Shown here piece by piece: positions 1 through 8,215 of a stretch of 20,288 bases of DNA. The notes under the pieces are model-generated. The model was not told the origin of the DNA. It searched no databases and worked only from the letters and a program-made list of their open reading frames with translations. The position numbers and the translations under genes are program-made. How positions within the stretch are numbered: position 1 is the stretch's first letter; every line of letters starts with the position of its first letter. Source of the stretch: Kangiellaceae bacterium (lineage in GTDB: Bacteria > Pseudomonadota > Gammaproteobacteria > Enterobacterales > Kangiellaceae); assembly GCA_030590405.1 (NCBI GenBank), contig JAUUYO010000018.1:1-20288 (forward strand). The letters are read 5' to 3'.

Positions 1-54
1 CTAATAACCTATTGAGAGTAAAGAAAATTATCTCTGATCAAAAGGCTCTACAAC

Positions 55-63
55 TGTTATAAT
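55..63 (+). promoter_or_regulatory. Extended -10 promoter of the c-di-GMP enzyme gene
   Basis: A perfect TATAAT lies at 58-63 and is preceded by TG plus one base (55-57), which is the sigma-70 extended -10 form. No good -35 is visible at 16-18 bp upstream (the best is TGATCA at 35-40), as is usual for extended -10 promoters. Transcription would start near 70, leaving a leader of about 23 nt. Confidence 0.5.
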
Positions 64-92
64 TTTGCTTCCTGTCAAAAAAAATTAAAGCT

Positions 93-3000
93 ATGTCGTG
101 TTGTTTTAATAAAATTACCTCATTCCTCTATTTATTTTCACTGTGCGCTGTTTTGAGCGTCAGTGCTGAAAACTATGTAAAACTCTCTCAATTTAATACC
201 GAAAAAGGTTTAACCCAGAATACGATCATCGGGATTATGCAAGATAATGAAGGTTATCTGTGGGTAGGCACTTCCGAAGGACTGAATCGCTACGATGGGT
301 ATCGAATGACCACCTTAGCCAGCCCCAATAACATTTTAGCGGTTAATTCCATCGAGTTTATCTGGCAGGATTCCACTGGTTTGATATGGATTGGCGCGGA
401 TCCCAAAAATAATTATGTGCTGGATAAAAATAATAATCAATTGACCGCTATCTCGCTTGAAGCGCCCAATGACTATGAATTGGAATATGCGGTATTCAAT
501 AAAATCATCGAAGATAGTCACCAGGATCTGTGGATATCGAGTTTCAGGGAAATCTATTTTTATAACCGCAATAAGGATAAGTTTGATTTTATTCTATCGG
601 TGTCGGAGCTGTTTGAGGATCCGGAAAAAATGCATATTATCAGAGATCTTTTGTTGATCGATGATGTGTTATTGATTGCTACCAGCAATGGGCTTTATTC
701 GCTCAATCAAAAAACTAACCAGATCAATTTAATAAAACACACCGGGTCTGCGCTGTTATCGGAAGATCAAAATAACGTCAAAAAATTACATTTGAGCAAA
801 AATAATCAGTTATTGGTTGGAACGGTTGAAGGTTTATATATGATAGACCGACAATCTTTAGCGACAACCACAGAGGCTTATTTAGGAAAGTTAGTGGTTG
901 CTGAACTGAATATTTGGCAAATAATTGAAAAGTCAGATTTTTTCTGGCTGGCGACCAATCAAGGTTTATTTAAGCTAAATCAAGACGATCAGCTGACCCT
1001 GGTGTTTAAGTTTTCAGACACTCCCTTTAATACCAGTGATGATGATATCGTTGCGATGATTGAAGATCGTGAAGGCAATTTGTGGTTTGGCTCTCAATCC
1101 GATGGTTTGTTTAAATGGCATCCGAATACTGCCATTAAAAAGCATTTATGGACAAAAGGTGCAGAGGACTCGCGACTGAGCCATGATATGGTGCTGGATA
1201 TTCATCGAACCTCTGAGGACTCTGAGGTTATCTGGATCGCAACTAATAACGGGCTGACCCAATACAACCAGCAAACCGATAAAACCACTCGTCATTTTGT
1301 GAATCCCGCCGAAAAACAAATCTATAGTGGCAGCACTATTTATTCGATCGCCAGTAATAAAGGCAAGCTCTGGCTTAATACCTTTGAGGGGATTCAAGTT
1401 TTCGATGAGAAAACCCTCAAAAAAGAACAACTCATTTTCCCCGAGACCGATAAAAAAATATTTAGCGGGGATGCCGTGCAACTTTATTTTATTACTCAAG
1501 ATAACCTGGCCATCGTGACGCCTGAAGGAATATTTGATTATTCCCTTTCACAAAATAAGGTTTCGCCGATCGAGTCCACTGAAAAACGTGGCGATGAATC
1601 AATGGTTTTTTATGGTTTTTTTGACACCGCAACCGGTAGCGGCGATGAGTTTTTTGTCAGTGGGAACGATCGATTATGGAAGTACTCGCGAGACTCTAAC
1701 CTGGTGACGCTTTTTCATCAGCTTCCAGGCGAGGGAGTGCATAATACCTCTGTGGCAGGCTTATACCGAGACGACGAAAAACTTTGGCTAAGTTATCCGG
1801 GATTTGGTATTTATGTGCTTGACGCTAATACTGGGGAGGAAATTCATTTTATCAGCGAACTGTCTATCAACGCCAATTCGGTAATGGATATATTCCCAGA
1901 CAAAAAAGGTAATATCTGGGCTATTTCCAATAAAGGTTTACTGAAGATTAACCCAAACAATTATGCAGTGACAAAATTTGGCAGTAACGATGGCTTTATC
2001 ACCAGTGAGTTTAATTTTAACACCAGCCTGTTACTGGAAAATGGCGAGGTTTATCTCGGCAGCGTCAAGGGGGCATTTCGCATCGATCCCTATCAAATGG
2101 CCAGTCAGATAGAGCCAGAAATAGCTGTTCATATCAACCAGGTATCGTTATTGTCTAAACCTGTTGAACGTCAGTATTCTAATTTTGATAATTCGCAAGT
2201 GGAGCTATTCCATGATGATTTTGGACTAAAAATAGAGTTTTCGGCACTACTGCTAGACAAACCGGAGCAAGTTAAATATCAATACTGGGTAGAGGGCGAT
2301 ACCCATATTGAGAAAACTTTTATTGATAACAGTGAGCTTTTTTTTCCGACCTTTGAAGTTGGTCAGAGTCAGCTTTTTATTAGTGCTATTGGTTATCACC
2401 ATGGCCGCGAATCAAAACCGGTGAGGCTTACTATTATTAGTTATCCGGCACCCTGGTTTTCAAAAATAGCCATTTCAGCCTACCTGGCCATTTTAGTCCT
2501 GGTGATTAGCTTAAGCTGGATTAGATATCGCAAAATAACTCTGGCAAAGGAACACACCCATTTACGCATTAGACGAAGTGAAGAACGTTTGAGTCTCGCC
2601 CTGAAAGGCGGCAATAGCGGTTTATGGGATTGGCATTCCAAAAACAATATGGTTTATGAGCCGCGACTGGTTAGTGAGCCAAATGAAAATCAGGAAAAAA
2701 CGGTTTCGTTCAAAGAACGTCTATCCGCTATACATTTTAGAGATCAAAATAACGTTCTTTCGACCTGGCGTGAGTTTTTGAGGGGAGAAAATAAAGTCTT
2801 TGACGTGATCTACCGGATGCAAAAGTCTAATCACGAATGGCTATGGTATCGTGATATTGCGATGGTCTCTGAGTTTGATGAAGAACTAAATCCAATACGG
2901 GTGACCGGAACATATACTGATATAACGAAGCAACAGGAAGCCACTGAGCAGATCGGACTCTATTCAAAAGCGTTTGAAAATAGCCGTGACATTATCATTA

Positions 3001-4619
3001 TCCTGAATAGTGAAAAAAAACTTATTGCGGTCAATAAGGCATTTCAAACCATTTCAGGTTATACCACTAGCAGTATGATTGATTGTGGTTTAGAGTATTT
3101 TATTACTTCGCCATACAACCGCGAGCTGGTGGCTGAAATGTTTGTCGAAATCGATCAACGGAATCATTGGGAAGGTGAGGCTGAAATCGTTCAGGATAAT
3201 GCCGAAAAAATACCTGTATTAATTAATGCTACCACTTTTGTGGGCAATGATTTCAATCAGTATTTTGTTTTTTCCATGTCCGATATTAGTCAACAAAAAG
3301 GCGCTGAATCTGAGCTAAAAAAGTTGGTGAACTATGACGGGTTAACCAATTTACCAAACCGAACTCTGTTATTGGAACGCATTAGTCATGCGATTAAACA
3401 TTGTAATCGGTATGAAAAACAGTTGGCGGTATTTTTTGTTGATCTGGATCGATTTAAACAAATTAACGACACCCTCGGGCATGATATTGGCGACCTGCTT
3501 TTAATTAAAGCAGCCAATATATTAACCTCGACAATTCGTGAAGATGATACGATAGCCAGGATCGGGGGTGATGAGTTTGTGGTGATGCTTGAAGATATCG
3601 TCAGCGTGACTTCGATCAATCGCATTGCTCAGGATATTTTGCATAAAATGAAAATTCCGATCAGGCTGAATGATCATCAAGTGATGATTTCCGCCAGTAT
3701 CGGCATATCCATTTATCCACAAGATGCCAGTGATGCGGCCACTCTTTTAAAGCATGCTGATATTGCTATGTACCATGCGAAAAACGATGGAAGAAATAAT
3801 TTTCAATATTTTGAAAATTATATGAACCGCGCGGCAAGACATCGTCTGGATATCGAAAATAAACTCAGGCATGCGGTCGAAAAAAATGAGTTTTATCTAG
3901 TTTATCAACCTCAGTTCGATATTGCGACTGGAAAATTACGAGGAGTCGAAGCTCTTGCCCGTTGGGAGAGAGCGTCCAGTGAAATGATTTCGCCATCTAC
4001 GTTTATACCGGTGGCAGAAGAGCTAGGCCTGATTATTCCAATCACTGAAAGTTTATTACAAAGCGCCATGCAAAAACTGCTGGAGTGGAACGATTTGGGA
4101 TATAAAATTACTCTCGCATTTAATTTATCGGCTTGTCATGTTTATGATGCAAGCTTTATTCTTTTTGTGCAAGACTTGGCCAGAAAATTTCCATCCATCG
4201 TCCATCTTCTGGAGTTTGAATTGACTGAAACAATATTGATGGAAGATACTGAAAAAGCCAGAAGGATCTTTGAAAAACTAGATGGTATGGGGATCGATTT
4301 GGCCTTAGACGACTTTGGAACGGGTTATTCGTCTTTGAAATACTTAAGTCAATTGCCGATCGATAAATTAAAAATAGATATGAGTTTTGTTTCCAAAATA
4401 GGTTTAAGCCTTGAAGATGATGCGATCGTGCAAACCATTGTTTCTTTAGCCAAATCGCTCAATTTGAAAACCGTTGCAGAAGGTATCGAAACAACGGAGC
4501 AGTTTGAATTTTTAAGACAGGCAGAAGTTGATTTTGCTCAAGGTAATCTTTTTTCCAAGCCTTTAGAAATTAAAGACCTGGAAAAACTATTAAACGACAG
4601 TGATAATTTTAGCGATTAA
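93..4619 (+). CDS. Envelope sensor diguanylate cyclase/phosphodiesterase (propeller-Y_Y_Y-TM-PAS-PAS-GGDEF-EAL)
   Basis: This 1508-aa inner-membrane protein should make and/or degrade cyclic di-GMP in response to a periplasmic signal. Residues 1-25 are a signal peptide ending VSA. Residues about 30-680 contain repeated propeller signatures (for example NEGYLWVGTSEGLNRYDG and REGNLWFGSQSDGLFKW), followed by a Y_Y_Y-like beta domain to about 785 and a TM helix at about 790-812. Two PAS-like regions span about 828-950 and 950-1080. GGDEF is intact at 1158-1162, with an RxxD inhibitory site (REDD, 1149-1152). EAL is intact at 1286-1288, with ELTE, DDFGTGYSS and KID motifs, so both activities look possible. 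The SD is weak and the start was chosen because the signal peptide begins there. The architecture resembles hybrid propeller sensors in which c-di-GMP output replaces the kinase. The ligand is unknown. Confidence 0.9.
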   Translation: MSCCFNKITSFLYLFSLCAVLSVSAENYVKLSQFNTEKGLTQNTIIGIMQDNEGYLWVGTSEGLNRYDGYRMTTLASPNNILAVNSIEFIWQDSTGLIWIGADPKNNYVLDKNNNQLTAISLEAPNDYELEYAVFNKIIEDSHQDLWISSFREIYFYNRNKDKFDFILSVSELFEDPEKMHIIRDLLLIDDVLLIATSNGLYSLNQKTNQINLIKHTGSALLSEDQNNVKKLHLSKNNQLLVGTVEGLYMIDRQSLATTTEAYLGKLVVAELNIWQIIEKSDFFWLATNQGLFKLNQDDQLTLVFKFSDTPFNTSDDDIVAMIEDREGNLWFGSQSDGLFKWHPNTAIKKHLWTKGAEDSRLSHDMVLDIHRTSEDSEVIWIATNNGLTQYNQQTDKTTRHFVNPAEKQIYSGSTIYSIASNKGKLWLNTFEGIQVFDEKTLKKEQLIFPETDKKIFSGDAVQLYFITQDNLAIVTPEGIFDYSLSQNKVSPIESTEKRGDESMVFYGFFDTATGSGDEFFVSGNDRLWKYSRDSNLVTLFHQLPGEGVHNTSVAGLYRDDEKLWLSYPGFGIYVLDANTGEEIHFISELSINANSVMDIFPDKKGNIWAISNKGLLKINPNNYAVTKFGSNDGFITSEFNFNTSLLLENGEVYLGSVKGAFRIDPYQMASQIEPEIAVHINQVSLLSKPVERQYSNFDNSQVELFHDDFGLKIEFSALLLDKPEQVKYQYWVEGDTHIEKTFIDNSELFFPTFEVGQSQLFISAIGYHHGRESKPVRLTIISYPAPWFSKIAISAYLAILVLVISLSWIRYRKITLAKEHTHLRIRRSEERLSLALKGGNSGLWDWHSKNNMVYEPRLVSEPNENQEKTVSFKERLSAIHFRDQNNVLSTWREFLRGENKVFDVIYRMQKSNHEWLWYRDIAMVSEFDEELNPIRVTGTYTDITKQQEATEQIGLYSKAFENSRDIIIILNSEKKLIAVNKAFQTISGYTTSSMIDCGLEYFITSPYNRELVAEMFVEIDQRNHWEGEAEIVQDNAEKIPVLINATTFVGNDFNQYFVFSMSDISQQKGAESELKKLVNYDGLTNLPNRTLLLERISHAIKHCNRYEKQLAVFFVDLDRFKQINDTLGHDIGDLLLIKAANILTSTIREDDTIARIGGDEFVVMLEDIVSVTSINRIAQDILHKMKIPIRLNDHQVMISASIGISIYPQDASDAATLLKHADIAMYHAKNDGRNNFQYFENYMNRAARHRLDIENKLRHAVEKNEFYLVYQPQFDIATGKLRGVEALARWERASSEMISPSTFIPVAEELGLIIPITESLLQSAMQKLLEWNDLGYKITLAFNLSACHVYDASFILFVQDLARKFPSIVHLLEFELTETILMEDTEKARRIFEKLDGMGIDLALDDFGTGYSSLKYLSQLPIDKLKIDMSFVSKIGLSLEDDAIVQTIVSLAKSLNLKTVAEGIETTEQFEFLRQAEVDFAQGNLFSKPLEIKDLEKLLNDSDNFSD

Positions 4620-5896
4620 ACTTCTCTGGCAATTGCTCGATAACCGATATCATCACGATAATAAACATTTTCCCAATTAATGGTTTTAACTCTATCGTAA
4701 GCCAAAGATTGAGCGGCGGTGACCGAATCAGCCAAAGCGACCACACAAAGTACCCGTCCACCAGAGGTCAGTACTTGATCATTTTTAAGTTGGGTACCAG
4801 CGTGAAAGACTTTGGTATTTTCTATGTGATTATCTAAACCAGAAATTATTTTTCCTTTGGCATAGCTATCCGGATAACCACCCGCCGCCATCACAATGCC
4901 GACTGCAAAGCGTTCATCCCATTCCACTGAAGTTTGATCCAGTTTTTTATCAATGGCAGCTAAACATAACTCTGTGATATCTGATTTTAATCGAGACATG
5001 ATCGGCTGTGTTTCAGGGTCGCCAAAGCGACAATTGTATTCTAATACTTTTGGGATCCCTTCAGGCGAAATCATAATTCCGGCATACAAAAAACCGGTGT
5101 AAGGGTTACCTTCTTTCGCCATGCCTTCAACGGTCGGAATAATCACCTGTTGCATGATCGCCTGGTGCATTTCATCAGTAACGACTGCTGCTGGGGAATA
5201 AGCGCCCATTCCACCAGTGTTCGGTCCTTGATCGCCATTATCGCGAGCTTTATGATCTTGTGAGGTCGCTAGTGGAAGAATATTTTTGCCATCGACCATC
5301 ACGATAAAGCTCGCTTCTTCACCAACCAAAAATTCTTCAACCACCACGCGATGGCCTGCATTGCCAAATTTATTGCCAGCTAACATATCATCAATCGCGT
5401 CGAATGCCTGTTGCTCGTTTTGTGCGATGATGACGCCTTTGCCTGCGGCTAATCCATCGGCTTTAATCACAATCGGTGTGCCCACTGTTTGTACATAATC
5501 TTTGGCCGGTTGGATTTCGGTAAAGTTCCCGTAAGCCGCCGTTGGAATATTGTTACGCGCAAGAAAGTCTTTGGTAAACGCTTTAGAGCCTTCTAGTTGA
5601 GCGGCACCTTGGCTGGGGCCAAAACATTTTAATCCGGCAGCAGAAAATTGATCGACGATGCCCATACATAAAGGCGCTTCAGGTCCAACAATGGTCAGTT
5701 TAACTTGATTGTCCTTTGCAAATTGCAACAAGTCATCAATTTCTTCTGCACCAATTGCAATATTTTCCAGCTTGTTTTCTTGTGCGGTGCCTGCATTTCC
5801 TGGTGCGACAAAAACTTTGGAAATGTTATTTGATTGGGCTGCTTTCCACGCCAATGCATGTTCGCGACCACCGCCGCCGATAATTAATATTTTCAT
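4616..5896 (-). CDS. purD: Phosphoribosylamine-glycine ligase (GAR synthetase)
   Basis: PurD joins phosphoribosylamine and glycine using ATP to form GAR, the second step of de novo purine synthesis in the cytoplasm. The 426-aa protein is the usual length. It starts with the GGGGREHALAWK motif (about residues 7-18), then has the ATP-grasp core (IKADGLAAGKGV, FGDPETQP) and the C-terminal GGRVLCVVALAD segment. An AGAGAA stretch ahead of the ATG can serve as the RBS. The gene lies downstream of purH on the same strand, as in the enterobacterial purHD operon, but 231 bp containing a palindromic repeat separate them. Its stop codon overlaps the stop of the convergent c-di-GMP enzyme gene. Confidence 0.97.
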   Translation of the reverse strand: MKILIIGGGGREHALAWKAAQSNNISKVFVAPGNAGTAQENKLENIAIGAEEIDDLLQFAKDNQVKLTIVGPEAPLCMGIVDQFSAAGLKCFGPSQGAAQLEGSKAFTKDFLARNNIPTAAYGNFTEIQPAKDYVQTVGTPIVIKADGLAAGKGVIIAQNEQQAFDAIDDMLAGNKFGNAGHRVVVEEFLVGEEASFIVMVDGKNILPLATSQDHKARDNGDQGPNTGGMGAYSPAAVVTDEMHQAIMQQVIIPTVEGMAKEGNPYTGFLYAGIMISPEGIPKVLEYNCRFGDPETQPIMSRLKSDITELCLAAIDKKLDQTSVEWDERFAVGIVMAAGGYPDSYAKGKIISGLDNHIENTKVFHAGTQLKNDQVLTSGGRVLCVVALADSVTAAQSLAYDRVKTINWENVYYRDDIGYRAIAREV

Positions 5897-5984
5897 ATTT
5901 TATTCTCTGTTTTTTAATTTCAAGCTGCCTCCACACATACGGAGGGCTGGATTTATCTTGCGATTTTTATGGTCAAAATTATTT

Positions 5985-6089
5985 TGTCATTGCGAGCGCA
6001 GCGCGGCAATCTCCTGAAGTTATGTATGAATGTTCAATTGATTGACACATCCCATGGAGATTGCCGCGTCGTTCCTCCTCGCAATGACA
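5985..6089. repeat. Palindromic MITE/REP-like element between purH and purD
   Basis: The left arm (5986-6014) and right arm (6056-6088) are imperfect inverted copies. Both outer ends read GTCATTGCGAG and both inner ends read CGGCAATCTCC on the outward strand, with a 4-nt length difference between them and a 41-nt centre without an evident gene. Short palindromes with GTCATTGCGAG...GGCAATCTC arms are known as dispersed noncoding repeats in many bacterial genomes. A purHD transcript reading through it could fold into a long hairpin, which might affect mRNA processing or the purH:purD ratio. Confidence 0.75.
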
Positions 6090-6127
6090 ATTTTTTTTAG
6101 TAAGAGCTCGTCCAGCTCCTCACATAG

Positions 6128-7711
6128 CTAATGTTTAAAATGCCGCATCCCAGTAAACACCATCGCCATCCCATGCTCATCTGCGGCATCGATCACTTCT
6201 TGATCGCGCATCGAACCACCCGGTTGAATGATTGCGCTAATTCCTGCTTCTGCCGCAGCATCAATGCCATCTCTAAACGGAAAAAAAGCATCGGACGCCA
6301 TCACGCATCCTTTGACTTCAAGACCTTCGTCGGCAGCTTTTATTCCGGCAACTTTGGCACTATAAACCCGGCTCATTTGACCTGCGCCTACGCCGATGGT
6401 TTGCTCTTTATTGGCATAAACAATCGCATTAGATTTGACACTTTTAGCCACTTTCCAGCAGAATAACAAATCTTTAATTTGTTCTGTAGTCGGTTGTACT
6501 TTGGAAACGATCTTTAGTTCACCTTCAGTAATCACGCCTAAATCACGGTCTTGAATTAATAAACCGCCATTGACCTTTTTGAAATCCCAGACTGGTTTTG
6601 AGTCAGGTGCTGGTTGTTGCCATTCACCGCAGATCAGCAATCGAACATTTTTCTTTTCAGATATCACCACTTTGGCTCTTTCAGAAACGTTTGGGGCAAT
6701 GATCACTTCAACAAACTGACGGTCAATGATTGACTTAGCCGTTGCATGATCGAGCGGGCGATTAAACGCGATAATACCGCCAAAAGCGGAAGTAGGATCA
6801 GTTTTAAACGCGCGATCGTAGGCGGTTAAAATATCATCAGATATTGCCACGCCGCAGGGGTTAGCGTGTTTGACAATCACACAAGCGGGCTGCTCAAATT
6901 GTTTAACACACTCGAGCGCGGCATCGGTGTCTGCCACGTTGTTAAATGAAAGCTCTTTGCCTTGCAGTTGAGTCGCGGTTGAGACAGATGCCTCACCAGG
7001 ATTTTCTTCGACATAAAATGCAGCGGCTTGATGTGGATTTTCACCATAACGCATAGTTTGCGATTTTTTAAATTGCACCGAATAACTTTCAGGAAAAGCC
7101 TGTGGCGAGTCAAGATTATCAACCCGCTTGCCGAGGTAATTTGAAATCGCTGCATCGTATTTTGCGGTGTGGGCAAATGTTTTCCATGCCAGATGATAAC
7201 GCAATTGATAGTCGGTACCCTGTTGCTTATCTAACTGAGAAAGTACTTTAGAGTAATCTTCTGGCTCGACCACCACGACCACATCATTATGGTTTTTTGC
7301 TGCGGCACGCAACATGGTTGGGCCGCCAATATCAATATTTTCAATCGCATCGGCTAATAGACAATCATCTTTAGCAATTGTGGCTTCAAAAGGATAAAGA
7401 TTCACCACTAACAGATCGATAGCTTTAATATCGTGTTGTTGCATCACCGCTTCATCAGTGCCGCGACGAGCGAGTATGCCGCCGTGGATTTTAGGGTGAA
7501 GGGTTTTTATTCGGCCGTCCATCATTTCAGGAAAACCGGTATAACTGGAAACTTCAGTGACTGGCACACTATTTTCCATCAACAGTTTAGCGGTACCGCC
7601 AGTAGATAATATTTCAATATTTTTTTCTGCCAGAGCTTTGGCAAAATCTAATACGCCAGTTTTGTCTGAGACGCTGATTAAAGCTCTCTTTATTGCACGA
7701 ATCGAACTCAT
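6128..7711 (-). CDS. purH: Bifunctional AICAR formyltransferase / IMP cyclohydrolase
   Basis: PurH carries out the last two steps of de novo IMP synthesis: formylation of AICAR from 10-formyl-THF and closure of FAICAR to IMP. The 527-aa protein matches the usual length (about 529). The N-terminal MGS-like cyclohydrolase domain runs from about residue 1 to 195 (ALISVSDKTG, STGGTAKLL, GRIKTLHPKIHGGIL, NIDIGGPTMLRAAAKNH). The transformylase domain follows and holds the catalytic Lys-His pair in VKHANPCG, then DPTSAFGGIIAFN and the C-terminal SDAFFPFRDGID and IIQPGGSMRDQEVI motifs. GAGA lies about 6 nt before the ATG. It is the upstream partner of purD. Confidence 0.98.
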   Translation of the reverse strand: MSSIRAIKRALISVSDKTGVLDFAKALAEKNIEILSTGGTAKLLMENSVPVTEVSSYTGFPEMMDGRIKTLHPKIHGGILARRGTDEAVMQQHDIKAIDLLVVNLYPFEATIAKDDCLLADAIENIDIGGPTMLRAAAKNHNDVVVVVEPEDYSKVLSQLDKQQGTDYQLRYHLAWKTFAHTAKYDAAISNYLGKRVDNLDSPQAFPESYSVQFKKSQTMRYGENPHQAAAFYVEENPGEASVSTATQLQGKELSFNNVADTDAALECVKQFEQPACVIVKHANPCGVAISDDILTAYDRAFKTDPTSAFGGIIAFNRPLDHATAKSIIDRQFVEVIIAPNVSERAKVVISEKKNVRLLICGEWQQPAPDSKPVWDFKKVNGGLLIQDRDLGVITEGELKIVSKVQPTTEQIKDLLFCWKVAKSVKSNAIVYANKEQTIGVGAGQMSRVYSAKVAGIKAADEGLEVKGCVMASDAFFPFRDGIDAAAEAGISAIIQPGGSMRDQEVIDAADEHGMAMVFTGMRHFKH

Positions 7712-7767
7712 AATTTTCTCATTTTAAATAAAGCTTTTTAATTTAAATAAGAGATAACAGGCAGAAC

Positions 7768-7798
7768 AGAACTTTTTAAAAATCAATTAGAACTTTTT
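7768..7798 (-). promoter_or_regulatory. Paired direct repeats in the purH leader
   Basis: The 10-mer AGAACTTTTT (plus-strand reading) occurs at 7768-7777 and again at 7789-7798. The copies are exactly 21 bp apart, two helical turns, so a regulator could bind both on one DNA face. They lie 57-87 bp upstream of the purH start, where a promoter is expected. No palindromic PurR-type operator was recognised. The binding protein, if any, is unknown. Confidence 0.3.
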
Positions 7799-7810
7799 GA
7801 ACGGCCCACA

Positions 7811-7837
7811 AACAACAAAACGGGCAATAGCCCGTTT
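7811..7837 (-). terminator. Rho-independent terminator after fis
   Basis: A perfect 8-bp stem, AAACGGGC at 7818-7825 and GCCCGTTT at 7830-7837, encloses the loop AATA. Read on the minus strand it is followed by TTTTGTTGTTTG, a T-rich tract. It lies 22 bp beyond the fis stop codon, which places it as the end of the dusB-fis transcript and isolates purH from read-through. Confidence 0.8.
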
Positions 7838-7859
7838 ATGAAATCCCTTGCTGACCTGA

Positions 7860-8180
7860 TTAGTTTAATCCGTAAGTTTTTAATTTTTTTCGTAATGTAC
7901 CACGGTTTAAACCTAGCACTTTTGATGCTTTAGTCTGATTGCCCTGGGTATAAGTCATGACTGCTTCCATCAAAGGTGCTTCCACCTCAGCTAAGACTAA
8001 TTCATAAATATCCGCAGGTTGTTCGCTATCTAACTGAGCAAAGTAATTTTTCATTGCCAGCTCAACACTTTCTCGCAAAGTAAAATTCTGCTCCTCAGCA
8101 TTAAATGCCGGAGTTTCATTTAATTCGTTTGTTGATGGCGAATTATCCATACTGCCAAGATTGAGACTATCTAAGTTCAT
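7860..8180 (-). CDS. fis: DNA-binding protein Fis
   Basis: Fis is a nucleoid-associated, growth-phase-dependent DNA-bending homodimer that regulates rRNA and many other promoters. The 106-aa product is slightly longer than the 98-aa E. coli protein because of a variable, acidic N-terminus. The conserved part begins near residue 36 (LRESVELAMKNYFAQL), continues through DIYELVLAEVEAPLMEAVM, and ends in the helix-turn-helix (NQTKASKVLGLNRGTLRKKL). The gene follows dusB by 35 bp on the same strand and is probably co-transcribed with it, a conserved arrangement in gammaproteobacteria. A hairpin terminator follows. Confidence 0.97.
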   Translation of the reverse strand: MNLDSLNLGSMDNSPSTNELNETPAFNAEEQNFTLRESVELAMKNYFAQLDSEQPADIYELVLAEVEAPLMEAVMTYTQGNQTKASKVLGLNRGTLRKKLKTYGLN

Positions 8181-8215
8181 CTGTTTTGCCTTAAAAATAG
8201 AGTTTGTAGGTTACC

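Noticed and set aside
1146..1499. Antisense open frame of 117 codons inside the c-di-GMP enzyme gene
   Set aside because: It lies wholly within a clearly coding gene, has no recognisable domain and reads as low-complexity shadow sequence.
5928..5945. CCTCC/GGAGG hairpin ahead of purD as a riboswitch
   Set aside because: It is a lone 5-bp stem with no conserved purine-riboswitch junction or loop sequence.
5950..5976. Separate purD promoter on the minus strand (TTGACC with TAAATC)
   Set aside because: Spacing is only 15 bp and the -10 is poor; purD is more likely read through from purH.
6104..6118. GAGCT/AGCTC hairpin after purH as a terminator
   Set aside because: On the purH strand it is followed by A residues, not T, and purD follows on the same strand.
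6131..6466. Open frame of 111 codons antisense to purH
   Set aside because: purH is unambiguous on the other strand, and the frame has no family resemblance or SD.
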